Numbered from the stretch's first letter, positions 46,131 to 55,146 are shown. The stretch is DNA of 64,000 bases from Planctomycetota bacterium (GCA_022574595.1 JACZRS010000004.1:1-64000); one strand, 5' to 3'. Numbers and translations are program-made. The notes: generated by a model not told the origin, from the letters alone.

Positions 46131-47778
46131 CGTATCGCTCCACTACCGTAAACCGATCAGCAAATTTAACATCGCGTGTTAGATGAATCGGTTTGATCTG
46201 ATCGTCGCTGGCACCATCATTAATCTTGTCTTGACGCCATTTTGAGTAGCTTCCCACTTCTACCACCCATATCTCTGGTGCCCCAAGTCGCTGAGATTTC
46301 CGCTTGGATTCGTATTCTGTATTGCAAACTGAAAGCTGCTTGTCAACCTCATTTGCAAGTGATTGAAAATTGTTGTTTTCTCCAATTTGCGTAGGCTCAA
46401 CAAGTATCACATAGTGAGGTAGAGGCTCATGTCCAGGAAAAAGTACGAACCAAGATGCTTTAAGGGATACTTTTGTTGAAGCAGCATCAAACGCTATAGT
46501 TACTTGTTGCTCAGTAAGTTTTTCTCCAGTTAACGAGCATGTTGCACCTACGCGATAAAGAAATTCGATTGTCGGCGTGCCATCTCTCTTGCCAGTTACG
46601 CGCACAACATCACCAATGTTATATCGATACAGTCCCGATGATGTACTCAATAGCACCACATACAAATCGCCTACAACAATTTCATGCGCAAGCAATACAT
46701 CGGGGTTACTCTTATCAAATTGATCAAGTGCAATGAATTCATAAAAATGTGTGTTGGTTGCGAGTACCCCCCCACTGACATTATCTTCTATGGGAATAGC
46801 TAATATTCCTTCTGAAGCCATAGTAATGTAGTCCCGACCTGGTATTGAACTAAGATGCGGCTCCAGCAAACGATGATAAGGGCTTAGCATTTCACTTCGC
46901 CAACACACCGCAAGCTCTAGCTCAGGCCAAATTTCCGTTGCGATTAACTGCGGATCTTGACTGCGCATTATATTGCGTAATGCATCAGCTCGGCCAGGAT
47001 TTCCTGTAAATGTAGTTTCGATTTCCTCACGCAGATTTGCTGGTACATTGACCGATTCCAACAAGCCACCGTTTTGAATATCGTTAATTAACTCATCTTT
47101 GCAAGCGTTAATCTTATTTAGCAGCAAGACAATCGTGCTGGGATTAAGCGTCATAATGATTGATATATCGACTTGCTCTAGCAGAAGCCTGGCAATTGTG
47201 TAATGACGACTATCAGTATCTGATATCTCTGAGATAGATGCTGGAAGTGATGGTTTTTTGTCCACTCGCAAGCTTGCTTCCCACATTTTCCAAAAAGCAC
47301 TTTCAGAACTACAAGGCGTGCCGCCTGCGGTATTAAAGGTTGAACCCGAATCAGCAAAATTGGTTAAAATTCTACCTTTCTTAGTCTTTGGATGTTGCTG
47401 AAAAGTCAAAGCCCAGAACACCGAGAATGCTCGAGCTTTATCGCGTATGAGTGAACCGGTAACCGGAATATACTTTGGCTTAGCTGTAGAACCACTTGTG
47501 ATAAAGTAACGGCGTACTGGCTCAGAAACGAGTACTCCAGTTTCTCCCTCCATCATACGCACAATCGCAGGACGCAGATCTTCGTATTCCACTCGCGGCA
47601 CTGCTCGTTGATAATCTTGGGCTGTCTTAATGGAAGCAAAACCATGAGCGCGGCCATACTCACTATCAATATTGGGACTAATGACTTTTCGCAATAAACA
47701 GTCCAACTGCGCTGCTTTGGGATCTTTCAGCCCTTCATAAAAACTACTAATTACCTTAGGAACAGACACTCTACACAT
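46120..47778 (-). CDS. GH3-family acyl-adenylating enzyme (auxin-responsive GH3-like)
   Basis: A 552-residue protein of the GH3 family. It has the N-terminal YGRAHGFASIKTAQDYQRAVP motif (split across residues 39-59), the ATP-binding loop YFITSGSTAKPKYIPVT (about residues 88-104), the AMP/acceptor region TSSGLYRYNIGDVVRV and a C-terminal cap domain. Plant GH3 enzymes couple acids such as jasmonate or auxin to amino acids; many bacterial relatives exist with unknown acids. In this operon it could form an amide or ester with the acid handled by the neighbouring enzymes. The start is the codon at 47776-47778, overlapping the alpha/beta hydrolase by 8 bp. Confidence 0.85.
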   Translation of the reverse strand: MCRVSVPKVISSFYEGLKDPKAAQLDCLLRKVISPNIDSEYGRAHGFASIKTAQDYQRAVPRVEYEDLRPAIVRMMEGETGVLVSEPVRRYFITSGSTAKPKYIPVTGSLIRDKARAFSVFWALTFQQHPKTKKGRILTNFADSGSTFNTAGGTPCSSESAFWKMWEASLRVDKKPSLPASISEISDTDSRHYTIARLLLEQVDISIIMTLNPSTIVLLLNKINACKDELINDIQNGGLLESVNVPANLREEIETTFTGNPGRADALRNIMRSQDPQLIATEIWPELELAVCWRSEMLSPYHRLLEPHLSSIPGRDYITMASEGILAIPIEDNVSGGVLATNTHFYEFIALDQFDKSNPDVLLAHEIVVGDLYVVLLSTSSGLYRYNIGDVVRVTGKRDGTPTIEFLYRVGATCSLTGEKLTEQQVTIAFDAASTKVSLKASWFVLFPGHEPLPHYVILVEPTQIGENNNFQSLANEVDKQLSVCNTEYESKRKSQRLGAPEIWVVEVGSYSKWRQDKINDGASDDQIKPIHLTRDVKFADRFTVVERYDAC

Positions 47779-48631
47779 GCCCCGCTTCTAAACGCTGCAT
47801 CCAGTTGCAAAGAAGTGACGCTAATAAATCGGGGACTTCAAATTGCATCCCGTGCTGTGCTTCACAAGATTCCATACTTATAGATTTGCTATCTAATTGA
47901 TTAAACTTCTCAATCGTTTTTTCATTATCAATTGCTTTATCATTATTTGCAGTTATTAGCAAGATTGGGCAATTGATTTCTGCAAGACGAAGCAAGGCAT
48001 TAGCGCTCATTTTTAACATTATTCCAAAGAACCGCGGCGTGATAGTTCGCAAGCGCAATTTATCTTTTAGTATGTAATCTTCCAACCATTTGCTATCTGT
48101 GTACATCTCCTCATTTATCGGATTATCCAAACACGGTTCATCCAAGGAAAGTTCTGTTTCTCTAATTCTATCTTGTTGTTGCGTGATACGCTTGTGAACG
48201 GTATCTGATGGATAAATACCGGGCGCAAGTAAAGCAAGCCCATTTAGATCATCACCTAATTCTAATGCAACATTTATAGCTAAAGCTGCTCCCCAACACC
48301 AACCAAGTAAATATAGTGGACGTGCATCATCTTTGTACACATTTATAATTTGCTTTACATCTAAAACCAATTGCTGACGCGATAGTGCATCGCCACAACT
48401 TTGTTTGTTTATTCCTGACTCTCGCCTATCAGCGCCAATTACATCCACATTACTTTTATTTAAAACTTCAGCAAGTGGCGCAAACCATTGAGAATGGCTC
48501 ATCACACCATTAAGCAAAACTACCGTGGCAGTTGGCTTGGTTGCACGCCATAATCTATAGCTAAGCTGATAGCCATCTGTCATTCTAAGCGTGAGCTGCT
48601 GCTCATTGGATTCATTTGCGCATTGTGCCAT
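47771..48631 (-). CDS. Alpha/beta hydrolase with cysteine nucleophile
   Basis: A 286-residue alpha/beta hydrolase-fold protein. The nucleophile elbow is G-W-C-W-G at residues 110-114, so Cys112 replaces the usual Ser. The acid is probably Asp in LLITANNDKA (about 228) and the base His in CEAQHGMQFEV (about 264). Cys-Asp-His triads occur in dienelactone hydrolases and in PHA synthases, which also have GxCxG and act on acyl thioesters. With an ACP and an acyl ligase in the operon, an acyltransferase or thioesterase-like role is attractive but unproven. The oxyanion loop is VVLLNGVMSHSQWF. Confidence 0.82.
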   Translation of the reverse strand: MAQCANESNEQQLTLRMTDGYQLSYRLWRATKPTATVVLLNGVMSHSQWFAPLAEVLNKSNVDVIGADRRESGINKQSCGDALSRQQLVLDVKQIINVYKDDARPLYLLGWCWGAALAINVALELGDDLNGLALLAPGIYPSDTVHKRITQQQDRIRETELSLDEPCLDNPINEEMYTDSKWLEDYILKDKLRLRTITPRFFGIMLKMSANALLRLAEINCPILLITANNDKAIDNEKTIEKFNQLDSKSISMESCEAQHGMQFEVPDLLASLLCNWMQRLEAGHV

Positions 48632-48661
48632 TGCGCAATACGTCCTTCATTGCTAAGCGGT

Positions 48662-49441
48662 CTATATTACAGCACCGCCGGAAACATTAATTGCCTGTCC
48701 AGTAATTCCCTTTGCTTGCGGTGAGACTAAGAACAGCGCAAGGCCAGCTATTTCCTCAGGAGTGATTAGTCTTTGCTGCGGACTATCAGATGCTAACTGT
48801 TGAAGATATTCTTCAGCTGATTTACCAAACATCTTGCCTCGTGCGCCCATTGTATATTTAGTCAATTCAGTATCTAAGTGCCAAGGGCAGATCGCATTGG
48901 TAGTGATTCCTACCTTGGCCACCTCAAGTGCAATTGACTTTGTAAATCCTATTACCGCAGCCTTTGATGAAGCGTAAGCGCTGTTGTACGCAGCTCCCAC
49001 CAACCCTGCGACAGAAGAAATATTCACGATTCGGCCGGCTTTTGCCAGCACCATGTGGCGCAGCACTGCTTTAGTACAGTAATACACGCCCATAAGATTG
49101 ACATCTATTACTTCACGCCACTTCTCATCATCCGACATCACCAAATTAGCGACATAGCTTGCACCTGCATTATTTATCAGTATGTCAATGCGTCCAGCTT
49201 GCTCCATTGCTATTTCGATCATCTTTCCAACTGCATTAGAATCTGTTACATCAGTTTCAACCGAAACAGCTTTGCCGCCTGCGTCATTGATTTCACTTGC
49301 GACAGTTGTGATCTGATCAGTGTTGCGTGCAGCCAAGACAACAGTAGATCCACATTGTGCAAAAGTGAGCGCTATTTCCTTGCCGATACCTCGCCCAGCG
49401 CCTGTGATAATCGCAACTTGTCCGCTTAAGTCGATATTCAT
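48662..49441 (-). CDS. Short-chain dehydrogenase/reductase (FabG-like)
   Basis: A protein of 259 residues if started at the ATG at 49439-49441 (MNIDLSGQVAIITG), which gives a normal SDR length; an upstream start adds ten unconserved residues. The motifs are GAGRGIGKEI (NAD(P)-binding), NNAGASYV, the catalytic Ser in NISSVAGLVG and Tyr/Lys in YNSAYASSKAA. It resembles 3-oxoacyl-ACP reductases by sequence. It probably reduces or oxidises an intermediate on the ACP or CoA. It is the first gene of the operon, 30 bp before the hydrolase. Confidence 0.88.
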   Translation of the reverse strand: MNIDLSGQVAIITGAGRGIGKEIALTFAQCGSTVVLAARNTDQITTVASEINDAGGKAVSVETDVTDSNAVGKMIEIAMEQAGRIDILINNAGASYVANLVMSDDEKWREVIDVNLMGVYYCTKAVLRHMVLAKAGRIVNISSVAGLVGAAYNSAYASSKAAVIGFTKSIALEVAKVGITTNAICPWHLDTELTKYTMGARGKMFGKSAEEYLQQLASDSPQQRLITPEEIAGLALFLVSPQAKGITGQAINVSGGAVI

Positions 49442-49528
49442 TACAGGGCATGGTAACACCAAGAACGGCATAGGCGAATTGGAAAATGATCTGCCACCAC
49501 CTAAGCCAATCTATTTAGCGGATAAGCT

Positions 49529-50632
49529 CTAACCCCATTGCTCAAAGAGAATTAGAATGTCGCTTGTACCAACTGCTCCATCTTCATCCAGGTCAGCTGG
49601 ACAGCATTCATTTCGATCAGGACAATCTCCCCAAGCGCTTAGCATGATTAATAAATCATCCATATTGACCGTGCCATCGCCATTTAAATCCGCAGAAGGT
49701 TCCGCAAAGGAGCTTACATAATAAATCGCGTTAGCCAGTATCTGAAAATTGTTTCCCTCTAAATCATCCAGAGCATTGGGTTGATATTCACCCGGTTGAT
49801 ATCCGAAGACAATCCCCTTCCACTCCGGGCGTTTATGTGTAAAGCCTAGCAGATGTGTGCTTCCATTTTGTGAATAGTTACTACCAAAGAGAACTTCAAA
49901 TTCACTTACATCATCATTAATTTCAAAGTTTAAATATCGCTCATCCGGGGTGTTATTAAATGATCTATATGTACCCGCTGGTACACCCCTATCAAGATCG
50001 CTGTAATTCACTTGAGCAGTATATTCAATAGAATTGCTGGTAATAAAGTGCAAGGGTGAAACGTTTATTACATTCTGGCCATCCACTATATTCCAAGGGA
50101 CAGATCCATATGCGCTTGCGCCAATCACGCTTTGAATTGATTGCTTACCGCTTGTTATATATGAACCATGATGGAAAGATATCATGCCGCCACCCGCTAC
50201 AAGATAGTTTTCCACAGCTTCGGTAAACGCTTCTTGCCGGGCAATGTTATTTGCTGCTGAACCGTTGTTGGGAATTCTGTGGGCGAAATAGATCAGTACA
50301 TCATAAGCATCAGGATCACATAAGGATACGGATAACGCTTGCGTCGCTAATTCAATGCTATTGGTTGGGATTTCCAAAATGCTGTTTGGGGTGTGACTAA
50401 TTTTCAGGCCTGTACCGTGTTGTCCTAGTGTAGCTGACAAATCGCCTGGTTCAGTCAAATCCTCGGGTGGCAATCCGTGAGGATTCACATAGTCACTAAC
50501 AATTAGAATGCGCAGTGGATCATGTGGCGGAAGTTCAGCAGCAAATGCTGCTTGGCTAACCATCACAACAACCCCAACACTCACAATAAATCGCTGCACG
50601 ACAGCAGAATATGACAACACACCACGACTCAT
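49529..50632 (-). CDS. Secreted ThuA-like protein with dockerin-like C-terminus (paralogue 1)
   Basis: A protein of 367 residues from the ATG at 50630-50632, which precedes a proper signal peptide (MSRGVLSYSAVVQRFIVSVG...AFAA); the longer upstream frame is not conserved in the paralogue. Residues 35-290 form a ThuA-like (class I glutamine amidotransferase-like) domain: PLRILIVSDYVNPHGLPPEDL, AYDVLIYFAHRIPNNGS and GGGMISFHHGSY. ThuA proteins are linked to trehalose/sugar use, but the enzymatic role is uncertain. The C-terminal 60 residues contain two EF-hand-like DLNGDGTVNMDDLL-type repeats ending in ILILFEQWG. A near-copy lies at 56350-57462. Confidence 0.78.
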   Translation of the reverse strand: MSRGVLSYSAVVQRFIVSVGVVVMVSQAAFAAELPPHDPLRILIVSDYVNPHGLPPEDLTEPGDLSATLGQHGTGLKISHTPNSILEIPTNSIELATQALSVSLCDPDAYDVLIYFAHRIPNNGSAANNIARQEAFTEAVENYLVAGGGMISFHHGSYITSGKQSIQSVIGASAYGSVPWNIVDGQNVINVSPLHFITSNSIEYTAQVNYSDLDRGVPAGTYRSFNNTPDERYLNFEINDDVSEFEVLFGSNYSQNGSTHLLGFTHKRPEWKGIVFGYQPGEYQPNALDDLEGNNFQILANAIYYVSSFAEPSADLNGDGTVNMDDLLIMLSAWGDCPDRNECCPADLDEDGAVGTSDILILFEQWG

Positions 50633-50850
50633 TAGAAAATCCTTCAGCCTCCTGGCCATGTATCTCACACAAGGCCTAAAACGCGAGTATAACCAACCAA
50701 TAATCTGAACCGTAGATCTTTTTTCAAAATTGCCAATTTCCTTAAATAATGGCCTCATTTTGGGCTGAGAGTTAAGATGGGCGAGACTTGAGTCTTGAGG
50801 GGCGAGACTTGAGGGATGAGTCCCGCCACGGCGGATTCCAAGCAACTTGA

Positions 50851-50876
50851 GCATAAAGCCGCGACCGTTGGTCGCG
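50851..50876 (+). repeat. Dispersed palindromic repeat B, copy 1
   Basis: GCATAAAGC followed by CGCGACC-GTT-GGTCGCG, a perfect 7-bp stem with 3-nt loop. An inverted copy is at 53287-53311 with a single loop difference (AAA), including the GCATAAAGC flank except for its first base; a half copy (CGCGGCTTTATGCC) is at 55020-55033. Confidence 0.75.
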
Positions 50877-51140
50877 TTCTTCAATCGGGACTGGTGGTGT
50901 TTTAGCCATGGAAAATGAATTTCACAAATTCCATATTTTTTCATTTTCCGTGGGTTTGGACACGCACGTATGCGCGCGCAAATGTGCGTTTTTGAAGAAT
51001 TTTCACCACGGAGTCACGGAGACACAGAGAAGAAATATATACAAAGTTTAGCGGCTGGCGTCTCGCCAGCGCGTTCCAGTCAGGAGTCAGGGTCTCAAGA
51101 CTCAGGACTCAAGACTCATCCCTCATAGCTCCGCTACCTT

Positions 51141-51188
51141 GATGTCGAAGCGCAGCGGAGATCCCGATTCCATCGGGGCCTCGATGCC
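51141..51188 (+). repeat. Dispersed repeat A, copy 1
   Basis: A 48-bp unit starting GATGTCGAAGCG and ending CGATGCC that contains the hairpin CCCGAT-TCC-ATCGGG. Copy 2 is at 55036-55083 with three mismatches by eye. Confidence 0.75.
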
Positions 51189-51202
51189 TTCTTCACCCAA
51201 TT

Positions 51203-51230
51203 AAAAAGCCCGGGCAGTTATCTGCCCGGG
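51203..51230 (-). terminator. Intrinsic terminator downstream of the broken beta-helix gene
   Basis: A perfect 9-bp stem CCCGGGCAG (51209-51217)/CTGCCCGGG (51222-51230) with a TTAT loop; in the minus-strand transcript it is followed by CTTTTTAATT. It ends about 45 bp after the stop codon at 51277. Confidence 0.85.
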
Positions 51231-51276
51231 GCTTGGGTTAAGGTTAAGGCTTAAGCATTTTATTCAGTAAAGTAGC

Positions 51277-53104
51277 TTAGTCGAACGGGTCCTCGCCTGG
51301 GCAGCCTGATTCGCCAGTGCATGTGCATTTGTCGCAATCTTCGATCCAGTGCGTCATCCAACAATCGTAGTTTTCCTTTTCTTCTTCGGTTCCATTTTGC
51401 ATTATGTATTCGTAATCATCCCATTCTGCCTCTGATATGCAGGCATCATCGAGCTCATCTTCGAATGATAGAACTATGGTTCCAAAGGGGGCGCAGTAAC
51501 ACGGACCCCAATTGGCAAACAAGATCAAAAGGTCTGAAGTATTAACGATGCCATCATCATTAAAATCAGGAGGTCCGCCTGGATCAGTACCCCACAGCGC
51601 AAATAACGCAAGTATATCTTGGGTACCAACTTCGCAATCCCCATTAAGATCCCAGATGCAGGATTCAAACTCGTATGAGCCCATATCTACATCACCGCCG
51701 CCTATGCGATCATTGAGATCAAGATCGGGGTTGTCCCCGACTGTACCGGAGGTGCAATGTTCTCCATCATTGTTGATGTCGTAGAGATCACATTCAACTG
51801 CAGAATTGTCAGCTGTATTGATGCACGGCGAACCCGTGTCAAGACGGTAATTGCCTGTGCCGGCCTCAATGAAATCGGGATCTTCATCAGTATTATCGTC
51901 TCCCGCGCCGGACCAACCTCCTTGAACATCACTATAATCTACAGTGCCGCTAGTACCGCTTTCTATAATTTGTGCTTACTCAACTGTGGCGCTGTCATCG
52001 ACATTGAAGTAAAATATGCAATTGTCAGCATCTATATAAGCACCGCCTATATTAAAGACGCCGCCTCCGAAACCGGTGGAAGCATATTCGCCATCTTTGC
52101 CTGCTTCGTTATCGACAATGGTGCAGTTTATTAAGTCTATGACGCCGCCACATGGGGTTGGAGGGCTTTCTCCGCAATATCCAATCTCGTTATAAATCGC
52201 GCCTCCATCTCCGGGGACGCTGTTGTCATAAAAGAGGCTGTTGGTAATCTGCACGATACCTCCAATGTTGGCCAACCCGCCGCCATCACCAGCCGAAACA
52301 GTCGTTCCAAAGGGTGGATTCTCGTGGAATACACAGTTGACGATTACTGGATTACTACCGCTCTTAATGCTCATGCCGCTGCCTATATAGGCAACATTCT
52401 TAGTGAACTCGCAGCGGATTATTCCCGGATCACCAAGAACCAACATTCCGGCTCCTTCGGTCTCATTAGTGCCAACACCGTTGGCGACACCATCTTGAAT
52501 AGTGAATCTTTCGATGAAGGTCGTGATCGTCAATGTCGCTACCAGCAGCAACAACGTGAAATGCATCGCCGCATAGCGCCGCAGCAGGTGGGTTGCAATA
52601 TTCTTCATCCCAAAGTTCATCACAGCAAAATTCATATCCATGTATATTACAAACCGTATCACAACACACTTCATCCGGTCCACCACAGGAGGTAGCTGGC
52701 AATTTATATAGCACCGCGCTTAGGATTGTAATGTTGCCGATCAAATCCCGATCTTCGGGCTCCATTTCTGTTCCTGCAAAACCTCCTCGCAACAATACGC
52801 CTTTCTTAAGCAAAAATGTTGCTTCACGATCACCGCTGCCATCTGGATGATCGGCATTGTTTTGGTCAACGTAGTAAGTACCTGCCGCGACCCAGACCTC
52901 GTCGCCTGGATCCGAATCTTCCAACGCATTCCAGAGATACTTGTAAGCATTAGATCCCCAACCGGAGCCATTACCAGAAGTTGATCCATTCCTGCCGTCA
53001 ACACGGAGAGTATCCGCGTTTACTGATGGGCTAAGGACTATAGTAGTAACTGCACACACAGCGGCCGCGCAGAATAGCCGATTATTTAATCTATTAGATT
53101 TCAT
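51277..53104 (-). pseudogene. Broken gene for a secreted right-handed beta-helix protein with dockerin-like domain
   Basis: Start ATG 53102-53104 with a signal peptide (AAAVCAVTTIVLSPSVNA). Then comes a typical polymorphic-membrane/beta-helix core: TLRVDGRNGSTSGNGSGWG, GDEVWVAAGTYYVDQNN, ATFLLKKGVLLRGGFAG. The frame shifts by one base near 52525 (GSDIDD continues as TTFIERFTIQDGV in the other frame). It then runs to an in-frame TAA at 51976-51978, where the context ATVE-stop-AQIIESG suggests a former Ser codon (TCA to TAA) in an E-S-A-Q motif. After the stop the same frame continues unbroken through YSDVQGGWSG, GSYEFESC and two dockerin-like repeats, ending with a Cys/Asp/Glu-rich tail at 51277. 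Two independent lesions support pseudogenisation over sequencing error. Confidence 0.8.
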
Positions 53105-53286
53105 GGTATTTTTTTCCTAAAATATAGGTTACTTTGTTTGTGCATCATTAATGATGCGTAAGCTCGGGGTCCATGTCCCACATAGGCATGGATCCCTTTT
53201 GACATCTAAGTTCAATTGTTCGAGTTTGTACTTTGGTGGTCCTCGCTGTCGATTCACTTTCTTCATCGATTTTTCCTTTCTTTTTA

Positions 53287-53311
53287 CGCGACCAAAGGTC
53301 GCGGCTTTATG
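53287..53311 (-). repeat. Dispersed palindromic repeat B, copy 2 (inverted)
   Basis: CGCGACC-AAA-GGTCGCG stem followed by GCTTTATG; the reverse complement matches copy 1 at 50851-50876. It lies between the HAF-repeat gene and the broken beta-helix gene. Confidence 0.7.
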
Positions 53312-53346
53312 TTCATGCCTCATGGCTCATACCTCATGGCTATCTT

Positions 53347-54591
53347 CTACCCCCAATTACTAAACAATATTAATAAATCACTCGTGCTGACAATTCCATT
53401 TCCATCAAGATCGTATGGACATTCATCACATGGACCCCAGTTATCCAGCAGCAATACCAAATCATCAAGATCAATTTCACAATCCAGATCCAGATCACCC
53501 ACCGGTCGCGGGTGAGGAATAAGTAGCGCCATCCCAGGAAATCCACCTTCCGCGCCATTACCGGAGCCAGCAATCATGCCTTCGTTATTGATCGCCCAGA
53601 CCTCCGCAATAGTAAACTCCGCCGGCACAATATCGTTCAAATTGCTCATCACCCCATTTTGCCAGATGAAAGGCGCGCCGTTGCTTCCGAAATCCCAAGA
53701 CAGTCCAACCACTTGTCTGGCATCATTTACGCCGAAGGCAAAGCTTTCAGTCCGACCCGGCAGCACTCCGAGATCGATCATCTTGCCATCAGTCCACAGA
53801 AATGCGTGACGCACATCATCTTGTAAGACCTCATCGAACTTCGTGCCCGAACCGGCGACGTTACCATTGTTGCTGATGCCAAAACCTGCGCTTGTAAAAC
53901 CATCGGGAATAAATGGTAGTTCGGTCACCTTGCCGTTATCCCAGATGAACGCATGAGAATCTATAATGTGACTACTTCCCATCCACCCGGTTACTTGTCC
54001 AAGTTCATTCATGGCCAAGGCTTTACTGTTGAGAGTGTTGAGATAGTCGCCTAGACCCGTCATGCGTCCATTCTCCCAAATAAACGCCTCAGCTGCGGGA
54101 TTCCCGTTGACGAAATTCCCCCAGAACCCAGAAACTTGGCCAGCACTATTGATCGCTGTCGCTTGGCTGAAATTACCGCCCCGTAGAGTCCCGAGGTTGG
54201 TGAATTCGTCGGTTTCGGAGTCGTAAAGGAACCCGAGTCCGCTCAGCCCGTCGCCGTCGAGGTTAAAGGTCCCCACGATCCACGTTCCCTCGATATCGGC
54301 TGCTTCGCTTGAGAATGTATCGACAGGGACGTTTACATCTACCATCCCCGTCTGGGGTGTCCAGAAGAAAGCTTGACTTAATTGGTCGCTACATTTCGTG
54401 CGAAGTCCAGCAATGTGGCCAAATGCATTTATGCCTCTACCACTAGCCGATGGCGGCCCCAATGGCCCGCACGGGTCAGGATGAACAATCACAACCTCAT
54501 ACCCACACTCCGGCTGAGCGTTCGCTTTATCAGCCATCAACAGGCAGACCATTGTTGCCACTGCGATCATTATTTTTATTTGTCCATTCAT
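53347..54591 (-). CDS. Secreted HAF-repeat protein with dockerin-like C-terminus
   Basis: A 414-residue protein from the ATG at 54589-54591 (MNGQIKIMIAVATMVCLLMA, signal peptide ending at ANA). The body consists of repeated units ending in 'DLG' and 'HAF': AFFWTPQTGMVDV, AFIWENGRMTGLGDY, AFIWDNGKVTELPF, AFLWTDGKMIDLGVLPG, the signature of extracellular HAF-repeat proteins. The last 60 residues carry two dockerin-like repeats (DLDLDCEIDLDDLVLLL and DLDGNGIVSTSDLLILF) and end in SNWG. The function of HAF proteins is unknown. Confidence 0.8.
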   Translation of the reverse strand: MNGQIKIMIAVATMVCLLMADKANAQPECGYEVVIVHPDPCGPLGPPSASGRGINAFGHIAGLRTKCSDQLSQAFFWTPQTGMVDVNVPVDTFSSEAADIEGTWIVGTFNLDGDGLSGLGFLYDSETDEFTNLGTLRGGNFSQATAINSAGQVSGFWGNFVNGNPAAEAFIWENGRMTGLGDYLNTLNSKALAMNELGQVTGWMGSSHIIDSHAFIWDNGKVTELPFIPDGFTSAGFGISNNGNVAGSGTKFDEVLQDDVRHAFLWTDGKMIDLGVLPGRTESFAFGVNDARQVVGLSWDFGSNGAPFIWQNGVMSNLNDIVPAEFTIAEVWAINNEGMIAGSGNGAEGGFPGMALLIPHPRPVGDLDLDCEIDLDDLVLLLDNWGPCDECPYDLDGNGIVSTSDLLILFSNWG

Positions 54592-54855
54592 GTTTCGTTT
54601 TCCTCGTGGCTCATAACTCATCCCTCATGTTGCTCGGAATCCGCGGAGGCGGGGCTTCATCCATTGCTCATCCTCCGGCAAATAGGGAAATGCTACACTT
54701 ATTATACGAGAAGCTAGGCTAATTAGGCTAACAAAACACTTTTTTATAGATGTATTTATTTTGGCTCATTAACTAGGGATAACACTTGCAACCTAAGCGA
54801 AACCATACTCAGTGATACAATCTTAAGCTAACAAGGCTACAAGGCAGTTTGGTCA

Positions 54856-54948
54856 AAAAACTGTCTGTAAAACTATAGAAAAACTGTCAGTAAAACCGTC
54901 AGTAAAACTATAGAAAAAGTGTCAGTAAAAGTGTCAGTAAAACTGTAA
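54856..54948 (+). repeat. Short-period tandem repeat (about 10-13 bp units)
   Basis: Units are AAAACTGTCAGT, AAAACCGTCAGT, AAAAGTGTCAGT and AAAACTATAG, arranged in a partly alternating order over about 93 bp. No similar tract occurs elsewhere in the window. Confidence 0.75.
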
Positions 54949-55035
54949 CTAATTACTGATAAGAAGTTGATCAAAGCTCTAGTTATTGAGGCAATTTGCG
55001 AGGAACCCGATACAACGGACGCGGCTTTATGCCAC

Positions 55036-55083
55036 GATGTCGAAGCGAAGCGGAGATCCCGATTCCATCGGGACCACGATGCC
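55036..55083 (+). repeat. Dispersed repeat A, copy 2
   Basis: The 48-bp unit with hairpin CCCGAT-TCC-ATCGGG; it differs from copy 1 (51141-51188) at three positions by eye. Confidence 0.75.
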
Positions 55084-55113
55084 ATCCCCACTAGTGCCAA
55101 GTGCTTCTTCCAA

Positions 55114-55146
55114 ACGCAGCGGGTCAAGCCCGCCGGCTAAACGGGT
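55114..55146 (+). repeat. Dispersed repeat C, copy 1
   Basis: A 33-bp unit, ACGCAGCGGGTCAAGCCCGC followed by CGGCTAAACGGGT, with internal pairing GCGGG/CCCGC. Copy 2 at 57807-57839 differs at one base. Confidence 0.8.

Larger units (their letters stand above)
50633..51202. other. Intergenic region with microsatellites and palindromic repeats
   Basis: No gene. It contains a heptamer tract (GAGACTT/GAGTCTT/GAGGGAT-like, 50781-50820), hairpin repeat B (50851-50876), a CACCACGGAGTCACGGAGACACAGAG-type short-period stretch (about 51004-51029), a second heptamer tract (GACTCAG/GACTCAA/GACTCAT, about 51092-51127) and dispersed repeat A (51141-51188). Details are in the findings. Confidence 0.7.

Noticed and set aside
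49442-50944. Longer N-terminus of the first ThuA paralogue and a fused upstream reading frame
   Set aside because: The extra 104 codons are not present in the second paralogue and run through microsatellite DNA; the signal peptide begins at the 50632 ATG.
54856-54948. Short regularly spaced repeats considered as a CRISPR array
   Set aside because: Units are contiguous, 10-13 bp, with no spacers and no cas genes nearby.
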